Assembly: GCA_015478645.1 (NCBI GenBank)
Contig: JADMIL010000008.1
Coordinates: 1-64,000 of the forward strand
Reading direction: 5' to 3'
Length of the DNA: 64,000 nt
From: Candidatus Binataceae bacterium
GTDB taxonomy: Bacteria; Desulfobacterota; Binatia; Binatales; Binataceae
Below, one piece after another: positions 1 through 8,731 of this stretch; position 1 is the first letter of the stretch, and the number at the start of each line of letters is the position of its first letter. The notes below the pieces were generated by a model. The model saw only the letters and a list, made by a program, of their open reading frames with translations, had not been told where the DNA came from and made no database searches. The translations under genes were made by a program, and so were the position numbers.

Positions 1-53
1 GGGACCCATGCGCTTCGCTCAGGGTGACAGCAGAGCCTTGTGCAGAGGTTCCC
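1..53 (+). repeat. MITE-like palindromic repeat, copy A (right half only)
   Basis: This is the right half of the 110-bp element seen complete at 10780-10889 and 29674-29783. It begins at the central GGGACCC, runs through the CGCTCAGGGTGACAGCAGAGCC arm and ends with the terminal repeat TTGTGCAGAGGTTCCC. A TA dinucleotide follows at 54-55, as in the other copies. The left half lies outside the window. It sits 40 bases past the stop codon of the amidohydrolase gene. Confidence 0.8.
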
Positions 54-93
54 TAAAGGCGCTTCGCGCAAGCGACGGGGAGATGGCGCGCGC

Positions 94-1557
94 CTAACGC
101 CCGGCGTGAAAGTTCCGCACCTCGGAATCGATCGCGGTTCCCTTGAAAAAGTCGGCATTGAGGCCGGTCCACATCCGGATCGGATTGGCGAAGACGAACT
201 CGCGGAACTCCTGGTCGTCGATGAGCCCATGCTCGACCAGTTCGTAGGCCTCTTCGGTAACCTCGGTCATATCGGGAACGTCCCAATGGCCGATGTCGGA
301 GCTGAACAGCACGTTGAGCCGCGCGCCGTACGGATTGACTTTGGTGTTGAAGGCCCACGCATTGATCGGGTCGTCGGCCTCGCATCCGAAGTAGAACTGC
401 TTGACGAAGACCTCGCGGATATCCTCGGGGCGTTCGATTTTGCACGGTGCGAACTCATCGCGCGTGGCGGGATCTTCATGCGCGCCGCTGAAACGCTCGC
501 CGGCCTCGGCCAGGCGCGGAATCTTGTCCTGGATGATGGCCGTGCCGTAGCGGCGGCAGAGATCATAGAACAGTGTGCGATCGAGATTGGCCGGATTGTA
601 GTTCTCGACCGCGCGGCGATTGCGCTTGTGCCAGTGCGCGATGAGATCGGCGTAGAGCGTGCAGGCCCAGCCCGCGCCGCCCTCTAAAAAGGCGAAGCGC
701 AATTGCGGAAAGCGTTGCGGCACGCCGCCCATGAAGAGCGATTTGCATACGGCCTCGCCGGCGGCGGCGAAGTTGCCGATATGGTTGTAGACGTAATTGT
801 TGACCGAGTTGCGGCTGCCCCATCCCATGCTGCTCGAATGGAAGGTGGGAGCCACGCGCAACTCCACGCATTTGGCCCATACCGGGTCGTAATCGTAGAG
901 GCTGTCGATCGCCAGATGGTCGACCCAGAACGCCCAGCGCGCGACTTCGGGGGCGCGCTTGAGCACGGTCGCGATCGGACGGCGGACGTTGCCGGCCATC
1001 ATTACGGCCTTGAAGCCGAGCGTCTTGACCGCGAACTCGAGCTCCTCGATCGCCTCGGCCGGCGTATGCATCGGGATGACGGCGACCGGCGCGATGCGAT
1101 CGGCGAACTCGCGGAACAGGTCGGCGTGAAACATATTGTAGGCACGGCTCGCCCCGCGGCGCAGTTCGTCATCCTCGAGATGGGCGGCGAACATCGCGAG
1201 CGTCGGGTAGAGCACGGTGAAATCGAGACCGAACTGTTCGAGGCGCTGGTAGAGCAGCTTGGGCAGCGTCGCGGTCGCGCGATCGAGCGTATTTTTGGTC
1301 GGAAAGGCCCACCAGGGCGGGCGTGTCGAGCGCCGTTCGAGCCGTTCGGCGGGGCTCAGGCGATGCCATCCGCCGCCCGCGCCGCGCCCATTGCCGCTGC
1401 GGAAACGATCGACCAGCGCGGTGCCGCCGACCTGCTTCAGGTAATCCGCGATGGCCGGCGCGAATTCGATCGTATGGCCGTCGGAATCGATGACCGGATG
1501 TTTCAGGCGGGCGCGCAGGGCGGCCGATTTGCTGGTCGCGGAGACTGATGCTGCCAT
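94..1557 (-). CDS. Amidohydrolase family protein (amidohydrolase_2, TIM barrel)
   Basis: A 487-residue protein of the metal-dependent amidohydrolase_2 family (PF04909 type), which includes decarboxylases and hydrolases acting on small carboxylic or aromatic substrates. Visible signatures are the N-terminal strand HPVIDSDGHTIEF (about residue 20), a histidine in APTFHSSSMGWG in the middle of the barrel, FLEGGAGW, and the C-terminal LFSSDIGHWDVPD block carrying the expected metal-binding aspartate. It is the last gene of a minus-strand operon, 29 bases after a CaiB/BaiF CoA-transferase. That context suggests it processes a carboxylic acid or CoA-derived intermediate in the same catabolic route. 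The substrate cannot be read from the sequence. Confidence 0.85.
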   Translation of the reverse strand: MAASVSATSKSAALRARLKHPVIDSDGHTIEFAPAIADYLKQVGGTALVDRFRSGNGRGAGGGWHRLSPAERLERRSTRPPWWAFPTKNTLDRATATLPKLLYQRLEQFGLDFTVLYPTLAMFAAHLEDDELRRGASRAYNMFHADLFREFADRIAPVAVIPMHTPAEAIEELEFAVKTLGFKAVMMAGNVRRPIATVLKRAPEVARWAFWVDHLAIDSLYDYDPVWAKCVELRVAPTFHSSSMGWGSRNSVNNYVYNHIGNFAAAGEAVCKSLFMGGVPQRFPQLRFAFLEGGAGWACTLYADLIAHWHKRNRRAVENYNPANLDRTLFYDLCRRYGTAIIQDKIPRLAEAGERFSGAHEDPATRDEFAPCKIERPEDIREVFVKQFYFGCEADDPINAWAFNTKVNPYGARLNVLFSSDIGHWDVPDMTEVTEEAYELVEHGLIDDQEFREFVFANPIRMWTGLNADFFKGTAIDSEVRNFHAGR

Positions 1558-1586
1558 CTCACACTCTCATGCGGGCGGCCCGCGCG

Positions 1587-2804
1587 CTAGGCAAGCACGC
1601 CGGTCTTGCGCAACTGTTCGACCTGGTCGGCGGTGATGCCGAGCAACCGCTTAAGCACCTCTTCCGTATCGGCGCCGCGCAAGGGCGCGGGCGAGCGCAC
1701 GGCGCAGGGCGTGCCCGACATGGTCCAGGGGATGCCGGCGTGGGCGCGCTGGCCGACTTCCGGATGTTCAAGCCTGACGAGGTAGCCGCGTTCGTTGAGA
1801 TGCGCGTCCTCGGCGAGGTCGCGATTACTCATCGCGGGGAACGCGGCGACGCCGGCCGCCTGGAGCGCGCGGGTGGTCTCCCACCGGTCGCGCGTGCTGG
1901 TCCACGCTGTGATGATTTCGTCGAGCGCGTCTTCGTTCTGTTTGCGCAGCGCGGCGGTCTTGAAGCGCGGATCGCCGGCGAGGGCAGGCTGGCCGATGAC
2001 CTGGCATAGCGCACGCCATTCGGGTTCGCTGCCGACCGCGATCGAGACCCATTTTTCGTCATCGCCGGCCGCCTTGTAGCATTCGTGCGGCGCCATCACG
2101 GCGTCACGATTGCCGTTGCGCTCGGGCTCGCGCTGATTCATTTCGTATTCGAGCAGTCCCTCGGGCATCAGCACGACGGCGGTCTCGAGCTGCGACTGGT
2201 CGATATACTGGCCCTCGCCGGTGAGCGCGCGATGGGTGAGTGCGGCGACGATCGCAAAGGCGCCGAAAATGCCGGCGTTGGGGTCGGGATAGGAGACGCC
2301 GATTTCACCGGCGCCGCCGCCGCGATAGCCGGTGCCGAAGAACATCCCGGCGGCGGCCGAGGCCGGCGGTCCGTAGCCGACGAAGGCCTTGAACGGTCCG
2401 GTCTGCCCGTAGCCCGACATCTCGCTCATGATGATGTCGGCTTTGATGCCGCGCAGCTTGTTGTAGCCGAGGCCGAGCTTATCCATCACGCCGGCGGCGA
2501 AGTTGTTGACCACGACGTCGGCATGCTTGACCAGTTGGCAGGCGATATCGATCGCCTCGGGCTTGCTCAGGTCGAGCATGATCGATTTTTTGCCCTGATT
2601 GTATTGATTGAAGTAGCCGGCGCGATTGGGTCCGGCGATATCGTCGGCAAACGGGGGAATCGCGCGGGTGACGCAGGGGCGTCCGGCGGATTCGACCCGG
2701 ATTACTTCGGCGCCGAGATGCGCGAGCTGCATCGTGCAGAAGGGACCGGCCCAGGCCCAGGTGAAATCAAGCACGCGGATTCCCGCGAGCGGCAGATCGG
2801 CCAT
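1587..2804 (-). CDS. CaiB/BaiF family CoA-transferase (family III)
   Basis: A 405-residue family III CoA-transferase, which moves CoA between an acyl-CoA donor and a carboxylic acid through an aspartyl-CoA thioester. The N-terminus LAGIRVLDFTWAWAGPFCTMQLAHLGAEVIRVE is the typical CaiB/BaiF fold start. The likely catalytic aspartate is in SYPDPNAG near residue 175. The start ATG has a good GGAGG eight bases upstream. It lies 18 bases after the preceding CoA-transferase gene and 29 bases before the amidohydrolase gene, so the three are probably co-transcribed. The two neighbouring CoA-transferases are the same length but clearly diverged. They may form a heteromer or act on different acids. Confidence 0.9.
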   Translation of the reverse strand: MADLPLAGIRVLDFTWAWAGPFCTMQLAHLGAEVIRVESAGRPCVTRAIPPFADDIAGPNRAGYFNQYNQGKKSIMLDLSKPEAIDIACQLVKHADVVVNNFAAGVMDKLGLGYNKLRGIKADIIMSEMSGYGQTGPFKAFVGYGPPASAAAGMFFGTGYRGGGAGEIGVSYPDPNAGIFGAFAIVAALTHRALTGEGQYIDQSQLETAVVLMPEGLLEYEMNQREPERNGNRDAVMAPHECYKAAGDDEKWVSIAVGSEPEWRALCQVIGQPALAGDPRFKTAALRKQNEDALDEIITAWTSTRDRWETTRALQAAGVAAFPAMSNRDLAEDAHLNERGYLVRLEHPEVGQRAHAGIPWTMSGTPCAVRSPAPLRGADTEEVLKRLLGITADQVEQLRKTGVLA

Positions 2805-2822
2805 TGAAATATCCTCCAGAAC

Positions 2823-4040
2823 CTAAGCCAGACCGGCTTTGCGCAGGTCGTTGAAACGATCAGGGGCGACGCCGAGCTCGGTGCAGAAGACCTCGGCGCC
2901 ATGCTCGCCCAGGCGCGGCGCGGGCCGCCGGAGCGACCACGGCGTGCGTCCATACTGGGTGGGCCGGCCGGGCAATCGCAGCGTGCCGACGCCGGGCTGC
3001 TCGAGCGCGGCGAAGAACTGGCGTTCGGCGAGATGCTCGCTGTCGTAGAGGTCGCGCATCGTGTTGACCGGTGCCATCGGGATGCGGCGCCCTTGCGCGT
3101 TGCGATAAAGCTCCTGGACTTTCTGCGTGCTGAACCATTCGCCCATCAGCGCCTTGAGTGCGTCCTGGTTCTGGCCGCGCAACAGGCGATCCTTGAAGAG
3201 ATCCTCCGCGGCCCATTCGGGATTGCCCATCAGATCGACCAGCGCCTTCCACTGATGCTCCTCGACGGTGACGACAAAGATCTGCCCGTCGGCGCAATCG
3301 GCGATGAACCACGGGCCGATCAGGCGCGTGCCCAGCCGCGAGGTCTCGCGCTTGGCGTAAGTCCAGTGCATGAAGTTCATCTCGAGCATCGCGGCGATAC
3401 ATTCCTGCTCGGAGACGTCGATGGCCTGGCCCTTGCCCGACTTGAGGCGATGGAGATAGGCGGCGAGGGTGAGCATCGCGGCATGCACGCCGCCCTGGAA
3501 ATCGGACTGCGAGCCGAAGCATTTGAGCGGCGGCAGTTCGGGCGACGGTGACGCGCCGGGGCTCAAAAAGGCCCATCCGCCGGCGTTGCTCGCGGTCAAT
3601 TCGTAGCCGCGCCAGTTGGCGTAGGGGCCGGTGTCGCCGAAGATCGAGATCGCGGTGACAATCAATTTGGGATAGGCGGCGCAGAGCGCGGTGCTGTCGA
3701 GGCCGTGGGCGGCGCGATCGCGCGGGGCGACGTTATGGATCAGGACGTCGGCGTCGGCGAGCAGCTTGCCGAGCAGTTCGCGGCCTTCGGGTTTGGTCAG
3801 GTCGGCGACCACGCCGCGCTTGTTGGCGTTGAGGTAGATGAAGATGCCGCTCTTCTCGGGGTCGGCTTTATGGCCGGGAAAGGGGCCGCGGCGGCGGCTC
3901 AGGTCGCCGCCGGGCGGCTCGACCTTGATCACTTCGGCTCCGAGGTCGGCGAGCATCTTGGCGCCGTAGGCCGCCGAGATTCCCGCGCCGCATTCGACGA
4001 TTTTGATCGCTTTGAACGGCGATTGTTCGTGATTCTCCAC
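2823..4040 (-). CDS. CaiB/BaiF family CoA-transferase (family III)
   Basis: Second family III CoA-transferase of the operon. The open frame extends upstream to 4178, but homology begins only at FKAIKIVECGAGISAAYGAKMLADLGAEVIKVE, so I place the start at the GTG at 4040 (VENHEQSPF). This gives 405 residues, exactly the length of the downstream paralogue, and removes an unlikely Arg-rich 46-residue lead. The probable catalytic aspartate is in GSQSDFQGGVHAA. It is the first gene of the minus-strand operon, so the promoter should lie in 4041-4343; a TATAGT-like element reads towards it at about 4057-4062. Substrates are unknown. Confidence 0.88.
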   Translation of the reverse strand: MENHEQSPFKAIKIVECGAGISAAYGAKMLADLGAEVIKVEPPGGDLSRRRGPFPGHKADPEKSGIFIYLNANKRGVVADLTKPEGRELLGKLLADADVLIHNVAPRDRAAHGLDSTALCAAYPKLIVTAISIFGDTGPYANWRGYELTASNAGGWAFLSPGASPSPELPPLKCFGSQSDFQGGVHAAMLTLAAYLHRLKSGKGQAIDVSEQECIAAMLEMNFMHWTYAKRETSRLGTRLIGPWFIADCADGQIFVVTVEEHQWKALVDLMGNPEWAAEDLFKDRLLRGQNQDALKALMGEWFSTQKVQELYRNAQGRRIPMAPVNTMRDLYDSEHLAERQFFAALEQPGVGTLRLPGRPTQYGRTPWSLRRPAPRLGEHGAEVFCTELGVAPDRFNDLRKAGLA

Positions 4041-4343
4041 CGCTAGACAGGCCTCACTATAAATCTGCGGCCGCAGGGGCCGCGTGGTTGAATTAGCGCT
4101 TTCGCCCCATCCAAGGCAATCCTTGCGCGACGCCAAGATACGCGCGACGCCGCGCGGCCAAAGCCACATTCTATACATGGCGCGTCGGGCGGGTTATCAG
4201 CAAGAGCGTCGCGCAAGCGCCGATTATGTGCGCGCGACGTAATTGCGACGGGCCGGTGCTTGACCGACGGGCGACGCCGACCCATAGCTGGAACGGGAAG
4301 GAGATGGACGCGCGGCGAAGGCGGCCGGCGTCCGACGCATAAG
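4041..4343. other. Divergent intergenic region, 303 bases
   Basis: Separates the minus-strand CoA-transferase operon from the plus-strand glutamine amidotransferase. It should carry both promoters. Reading on the minus strand there are two weak -10-like boxes (TATAGT at about 4057-4062 and TAGAAT at about 4170-4175). I see no clear operator, terminator or RNA gene. Confidence 0.4.
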
Positions 4344-5051
4344 ATGGCGAAAATCCTGGTCCTGCAACATCACCCGGCAGAAAACCTGGGCGCGATTGCC
4401 GAGGCGCTCGAAGAGGCGGCGCTCGCCTGGCAATACGTGCGGGTCTTCGACGGCCATCCGATTCCGCGCGAGGTCAAGGGCCTGGGCGGCCTGATCGTGA
4501 TGGGCGGCGCGGAGACCGTCTATCAGCTCGATCGCTACCCGTATCTGCGCGACGAGATGGCGCTAATCGAGGCCGCGCTCAAGGCCGACAAGCCGATCCT
4601 CGGGGTGTGCCTCGGCAGTCAGTTGATCGCGTCGGTGCTGGGTGCCGAAGTGCGGCGCGGTGCCGAGCGCGAGATCGGATGGTATCGCGTGCGGCTCAGC
4701 GAGGCGGCGGCCGGCGACCGCCTGATGCGCGATCTGCCGAGCGAATTTGTCGGTGCGCATTGGCATAGCGACGTCTTCGATCTGCCGCGCGGCGCGGTCG
4801 CGCTGGCGTCGTCGGAGTTGACGCCGGTGCAGGCCTATCGCTACGGCGACAAGACTTACGCGACGCTGTTTCATGCCGAGATGACGGGCGAGATCATGAC
4901 CGCGCTGGTCGAGGAATTCGGCGCGGGGCTCAAGAAAGCCGGGATCGACGGCGCCGCGATCATGGCGGGGATCGACGCGCATATTCCCGCTCTCAAGCGA
5001 ATCGGCGCGACCATCTTCAGCCGCTGGGCGTCACCGATTCAGGGGACGTGA
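4344..5051 (+). CDS. Class I glutamine amidotransferase (GuaA-like)
   Basis: A 235-residue stand-alone class I glutamine amidotransferase, which releases ammonia from glutamine or a gamma-glutamyl compound. The nucleophile cysteine is in KPILGVCLGSQLIA (about residue 89), and the partner His and Glu are in TLFHAEMTGE (about residue 176). The fold matches the GMP-synthase-like subfamily with no synthetase domain attached. The frame is open 28 codons further upstream, but that lead is Arg/Gly-rich and MAKILVLQHHPAENLG is the natural start. It stands alone, convergent with the ferredoxin gene 39 bases later. The acceptor partner is unknown; gamma-glutamyl hydrolysis is an alternative. Confidence 0.82.
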   Translation: MAKILVLQHHPAENLGAIAEALEEAALAWQYVRVFDGHPIPREVKGLGGLIVMGGAETVYQLDRYPYLRDEMALIEAALKADKPILGVCLGSQLIASVLGAEVRRGAEREIGWYRVRLSEAAAGDRLMRDLPSEFVGAHWHSDVFDLPRGAVALASSELTPVQAYRYGDKTYATLFHAEMTGEIMTALVEEFGAGLKKAGIDGAAIMAGIDAHIPALKRIGATIFSRWASPIQGT

Positions 5052-5090
5052 ATTTCACGCCGCGCGATCGGCGGCATGTGGCGGACAACC

Positions 5091-5282
5091 CTATTCGGCG
5101 AGCGTGATGGCGTGCTTGGGACAGACCTTGATCGCGCGGAGCACGCGTTCGCGGGCCGACTCGGGCGGATTTTCGTCGAGCACGTAGAGCTTGTCGTCGT
5201 CGCGCACCTCGAAGATTTCGGGTGCGACATCCATACAGCGCGCGTTGCTCTCGCACAGGTCGTAATCGACGATAATCTTCAT
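5091..5282 (-). CDS. Small [3Fe-4S] ferredoxin
   Basis: A 63-residue ferredoxin with Cys at 10, 16 and 54 (C-ESNAR-C near the start and KVCPKHAI at the end). The position that would hold a fourth cysteine is Asn13, so a [3Fe-4S] cluster is expected. Short acidic ferredoxins of this type commonly pass electrons to cytochrome P450 enzymes or other oxygenases; no such gene is adjacent here. The start ATG has GGGAGAGG just upstream. The whole family motif is present and the length is normal. Confidence 0.9.
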   Translation of the reverse strand: MKIIVDYDLCESNARCMDVAPEIFEVRDDDKLYVLDENPPESARERVLRAIKVCPKHAITLAE

Positions 5283-5422
5283 GGGCCTCTCCCGGCGGAC
5301 GATCCCGGCGGATGATCTCGCGGGGTGATTCTAGGCGAAGGCGCGGCGCTGCGCCAAACGGGCGTGCGCTCCGCCCCGCCGTCGCGGTGCGTCCGGAGCC
5401 GGAGCGGCGTGCGCCTGCGCGA

Positions 5423-6100
5423 TCAGCCAAATTGCAGTGAAAGTTGAGCCAGCGCGCGCTCGTGATCGAGCAAGCGGCGCTTGTACTCGACGCCCCATCG
5501 GTAGCCGGTGAGCGCGCCGTCGGCGCCGATCGCGCGATGGCACGGGATGACGATGGCGAGCGGATTCGAGCCGTTGGCATGGCCGACGGCGCGCGAAGCG
5601 TCGGGGCGGCCGAGGCGCCGCGCGATCTCGCCGTACGAGCGCGTCGCGCCCCACGGAATCGCGCACAGCTCACGCCATACGGCGAACTGAAAGCTGGTGG
5701 CGCGGATATCGAGTGGCAAGTCGAGCGGCGGCGCGCCGTCAACGATACAATCGACAATCGTGCGGGCTAGCGGCGCGACCGCGCGATCGTCGCGGGCGAT
5801 CTCGGCGGCGCGCAGATCGAGGCGCAATTCATCGGCGAGATGCGGTTCCGAATCGCTGAGGCCGAGCCAGCATAGGCCGTGTGGCGTCGCCGCGACCAGG
5901 ATAATTCCGAACGGCGAAGCGATCGTGGTGTAACCGACGCGCGCGCCCAGACCGTGCGGGCCGTAGCTCGCGCGATACAGATGCAACTCGCCGACGCCGC
6001 CGCGCCCGGCCGGACAGACCAGATGACCGGGGCGTGTGCTGGCCGCAACGCCAATGCCCATAATCGCAGATGATATATTTTTCGTGAGACCGGAAGCCAT
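5423..6100 (-). CDS. ogt: Methylated-DNA--[protein]-cysteine S-methyltransferase
   Basis: A 225-residue suicide DNA-repair protein that removes O6-alkyl groups from guanine. The active-site motif IVIPCHRAIGADG is present, preceded by the DNA-binding segment FQFAVWRELCAIPWGATRSYGEIARRLG. The N-terminal ribonuclease-H-like part (YTTIASPFGIILVAATPHGLCWLGL) resembles the C-terminal half of Ada, but there is no Ada AraC-type or zinc-binding regulator domain. The start has GGAGG eight bases upstream. It is divergent from icd, with a MITE-like repeat between the two. The first 50 or so residues are not typical of the family, so a later start is possible. Confidence 0.9.
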   Translation of the reverse strand: MASGLTKNISSAIMGIGVAASTRPGHLVCPAGRGGVGELHLYRASYGPHGLGARVGYTTIASPFGIILVAATPHGLCWLGLSDSEPHLADELRLDLRAAEIARDDRAVAPLARTIVDCIVDGAPPLDLPLDIRATSFQFAVWRELCAIPWGATRSYGEIARRLGRPDASRAVGHANGSNPLAIVIPCHRAIGADGALTGYRWGVEYKRRLLDHERALAQLSLQFG

Positions 6101-6120
6101 CGCAGTTCCTCCCGCCGCTA

Positions 6121-6229
6121 GGAAACCTCTGCACCAGGCTCTGCTGTCGCCCTGAGCGAAGCGAACGGGTCCCGGATCCGGGATTCTTCGCTGCGCTCAG
6201 AATGACAGCCTAACTTGCGCCGAGGTCCC
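6121..6229 (-). repeat. MITE-like palindromic repeat, copy B
   Basis: A full-length but decayed copy in reverse orientation. The left end is GGAAACCTCTGCACC preceded by TA (6119-6120). The core has CCCGGATCCGGG at its centre with the CCTGAGCG and GCGCTCAG arms on either side. The right end is degraded (CGAGGTCCC) and lacks the TA. It lies between the divergent ogt and icd genes, so it is not restricted to 3' ends. Confidence 0.85.
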
Positions 6230-6461
6230 GCTCGTGCGTGATTCTAGTGTTATCAACCCCGCATCGCGACCGGCGTGATATTGGCGGCCGTTGAAGCGAG
6301 CCGGCCGACGGCGAGATTATTGGGTGGGGCGCGCGGACGAGCGCGGCGCGGCTGGCAATAGCGGGGGTTTGTTGTATGATGGCGGCGGTTGAGAGCGTCC
6401 CGGCGGGCGATATTGCCTACGCGGAGCGCGGATTCCTCATTACAAAGAGAGCGTGAGGCAA
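6230..6461 (+). promoter_or_regulatory. icd upstream region with candidate sigma-70 promoter
   Basis: Leader and promoter region of icd. The best candidate is TGGCAA (6353-6358), a 16-base spacer and TATGAT (6375-6380), which would give a 5' leader of about 75 bases. The -10 is good and the -35 is weak. No other structure is evident. Confidence 0.35.
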
Positions 6462-7706
6462 ATGGCGTTCGAGCATATCAAGATTCCCAGCGGCGGCGAA
6501 AAAATCCGGCTCGAGAGCGGCAAGCTGCAGGTCCCCGACCGGCCGATCATCCCGTATATCGAAGGCGACGGCACCGGCCGCGACATCTGGAAGGCGTCGC
6601 AATACGTCTTCGATCACGCGGTCGAAAAGACTTACGGGGGCAAGCGCAAGATCGCCTGGATGGAGGTCTTCGCGGGCGAAAAACCCTTCAACTTGTATAA
6701 GAGCTGGCTGCCCGACGAGACGGTCGAGGCCTTCAAAGAGTACCTCGTCGGCATCAAGGGGCCGCTGACCACGCCGATTGGCGGCGGTATCCGGTCGCTC
6801 AACGTGGCGCTGCGCCAGTTGCTCGACCTCTACGTCTGCCTGCGCCCGGTGCGCTACTTCAAGGGCGTGCCGAGTCCGGTCAAGAATCCCGACAAGCTCG
6901 ACGTGGTGATTTTCCGCGAGAACACGGAAGACATTTACGCCGGTATCGAATGGGCGGCCGAATCGCCCGAAGCGAAGAAGGTTATCAAGTTTTTGCGCGA
7001 GGAGATGGGCGTCAAGAATATCCGCTTCCCCAACACTTCGGGTATCGGCATCAAGCCCATTTCGCGCGAGGGATCGGAACGGCTGATCCGCGCGGCGCTG
7101 GATTACGCGATCGCGCACCAGCGCAAGAGCGTCACGATGGTGCATAAAGGCAACATCATGAAGTACACCGAAGGCGCTTTCCGCGACTGGGGCTACGAGC
7201 TGGTCAAGCGCGAGTACAAGGGCAAGGCGGTGGGCTGGGACGATTGCGACGGCAAGCCGCCGGCGGGACAGGTGCTGGTCAAGGACGCGATCGCGGATAT
7301 CACGCTGCAGCAGGTGCTGACGCGGCCCGACGAATTCGACGTCGTCGCGACGATGAACTTGAACGGCGACTACCTGTCCGACGCGCTCGCCGCGCAGGTC
7401 GGCGGTATCGGGATCGCGCCCGGCGCCAATATCAACTACCTGACGGGCCACGCGATCTTCGAGGCGACGCACGGCACCGCGCCGAAATACGCCGATCAGG
7501 ACAAGGTCAATCCGGGATCGGTGATCCTGTCGGGCGTGCTGATGTTCGAGCATATGGGATGGCAGGAGGTGGCCGACGGGATCATCCGCGGCATCGACAA
7601 GACGATCGGCAACAAGACCGTCACCTACGATTTTGAGCGGCTGATGACCGGCGCGAAGCTGCTGAAATGCTCGGAGTTCGGCAAGGCGATCGTCGACAAT
7701 ATGTAG
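6462..7706 (+). CDS. icd: NADP-dependent isocitrate dehydrogenase
   Basis: A 414-residue TCA-cycle enzyme that oxidatively decarboxylates isocitrate to 2-oxoglutarate. It has the [14 protein letters not shown] start, the substrate loop [13 protein letters not shown] with the serine that is phosphorylated in E. coli Icd, and [20 protein letters not shown], whose Lys-Tyr pair marks NADP rather than NAD specificity. The frame could also begin at GTG 6453, three codons upstream. I prefer ATG 6462 because it matches the family length (E. coli 416). It is followed at once by a strong intrinsic terminator, so it is monocistronic, although mdh, sucCD and ndk lie a few kilobases downstream. Confidence 0.97.
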   Translation: MAFEHIKIPSGGEKIRLESGKLQVPDRPIIPYIEGDGTGRDIWKASQYVFDHAVEKTYGGKRKIAWMEVFAGEKPFNLYKSWLPDETVEAFKEYLVGIKGPLTTPIGGGIRSLNVALRQLLDLYVCLRPVRYFKGVPSPVKNPDKLDVVIFRENTEDIYAGIEWAAESPEAKKVIKFLREEMGVKNIRFPNTSGIGIKPISREGSERLIRAALDYAIAHQRKSVTMVHKGNIMKYTEGAFRDWGYELVKREYKGKAVGWDDCDGKPPAGQVLVKDAIADITLQQVLTRPDEFDVVATMNLNGDYLSDALAAQVGGIGIAPGANINYLTGHAIFEATHGTAPKYADQDKVNPGSVILSGVLMFEHMGWQEVADGIIRGIDKTIGNKTVTYDFERLMTGAKLLKCSEFGKAIVDNM

Positions 7707-7751
7707 AGCTACGGCGCGGCGATAATGGCTGCGCGACCGCGATTCATATCG

Positions 7752-7793
7752 ACGGCCGGAGCCGGATAAAATCCGCTCCGGCCGTTTTCATTT
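7752..7793 (+). terminator. Intrinsic terminator of icd
   Basis: A perfect 10-bp stem ACGGCCGGAG / CTCCGGCCGT (7752-7761 with 7776-7785), extended inside by CGGAT/ATCCG around an AAA loop. TTTTCATTT follows. It starts 45 bases past the icd stop codon. Confidence 0.9.
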
Positions 7794-7816
7794 GGCGGGC
7801 CCGATGATCGCTCGCG

Positions 7817-8335
7817 CTAATGCGTGCCCATCTTGAGGCGATCGGGCTGGGCCCAACCCTCTTTGAGCGGCACCATGAAGTAGGGCACCAGCGTCATCTT
7901 GGAGAATTTCCATTCGCCATTGACGCGTAAATATTCGTCGTCGTAGCGGGCCGCCACCAGGAACGCCTCGCCGTTGTAGATCGGTTTGGCCTCGAGGTAG
8001 GAAAAGCCGTGGCCGCGATCGCCGCTCAAATGGATCGTGTGGTTGTGGATGAACTGTTTGACCCAGGTGATGCGCGGCGCGTCGTCGGGGGTCCCGGCCG
8101 GCGGCTGCACCAGGCCGCCGAAAAAGCGCAGAATCTGTTCGCGCCCGGTGGCATGGCCCAGATGGGCGAAGTCGAGCACGCCATCTTTGGTGAAGAGGTC
8201 GGGGATCTCCTTGAACCGTGCCTCGTTGACGTACTCGTGATAGCGATAGCGCAAGTCGCGGACCGCCTCGCGGTCGTATAACTCGCGAACCTTGCTTTCC
8301 AGTTCCAGAACCCGCGCTTCAAGATCGGACGCCAT
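7817..8335 (-). CDS. SnoaL-like / NTF2-fold protein
   Basis: A 172-residue protein of the SnoaL_4 type (NTF2-like alpha+beta barrel), a fold used by small isomerases, dehydratases and subunits of ring-hydroxylating systems. A helix ELYDREAVRDLRYRYHEYVNEARFKEIPDLFTKDGVLDF opens the domain, and TIHLSGDRGHGFSYLEA and AARYDDEYLRVNGEWKFSKM are typical strands. I chose the ATG at 8335 because GGAGG lies seven bases upstream; the frame upstream is Arg-rich and unlikely to be coding. It is convergent with icd across the terminator. The substrate is unknown. Confidence 0.8.
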   Translation of the reverse strand: MASDLEARVLELESKVRELYDREAVRDLRYRYHEYVNEARFKEIPDLFTKDGVLDFAHLGHATGREQILRFFGGLVQPPAGTPDDAPRITWVKQFIHNHTIHLSGDRGHGFSYLEAKPIYNGEAFLVAARYDDEYLRVNGEWKFSKMTLVPYFMVPLKEGWAQPDRLKMGTH

Positions 8336-8731
8336 GGGTGGTCCTCCGTGGGATGCGATGGAGGGTATGTACCACGGAGCCGTCGCGAGCGCCAAAGGCG
8401 GGAGGCGCCGCCGCGAGCGGCCGCGGTCGCCATTCATTCCTCGGTTATCTACCTTAGCGAAAGTTGAGAAGCGTGAAACAAATTCGCGCTTCGATAAACG
8501 CTGATGTTCAGCCTGTTTCAGACCCGATCAAGATTTCAGACTAAACGCTCCGTAGGGCTCTGCCGATAATAACACCTTCCAAATCAGGCGATGACGCCTG
8601 CCCGCGTATGGCACCTGGTTTGCTCGTGTATCGACCTGGCACGAAATAGATGGTCTCGGACCGCGAGGGCCGGTTCCGATTCTATAGCTAGTCAATCGGC
8701 CTGATTTCAGGCGCAAACCAGGGAGGAGATC
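8336..8731. other. Intergenic region, 396 bases, lower G+C than flanks
   Basis: Region between two divergent genes. It holds a near-consensus sigma-54 promoter (8609-8624), a CAGGCG/CGCCTG inverted repeat just upstream of it (8585-8600), and two direct repeats TTTCAGAC (8517-8524 and 8535-8542). The base composition is visibly richer in A+T than the neighbouring genes. I see no RNA gene. Confidence 0.5.
8609..8624 (+). promoter_or_regulatory. Candidate sigma-54 (-24/-12) promoter
   Basis: TGGCACCTGGTTTGCT matches the RpoN consensus TGGCACG-N4-TTGCW at every defined position except the seventh (C for G), with exact GG-to-GC spacing. The predicted transcript would start near 8635, about 97 bases before the ATG of the secreted protein gene. 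An activator-type sigma-54 promoter implies control by an enhancer-binding protein not found in this window. Confidence 0.6.

Noticed and set aside
94-880. Open frames on both strands overlapping the amidohydrolase gene
   Set aside because: Their sequences are Arg/Ala/Gly shadows of the amidohydrolase and show no family match.
8637-8651. Second sigma-54-like sequence TGGCACGAAATAGAT
   Set aside because: It has a perfect -24 half but no GC at -12, so it should not be recognised by RpoN.
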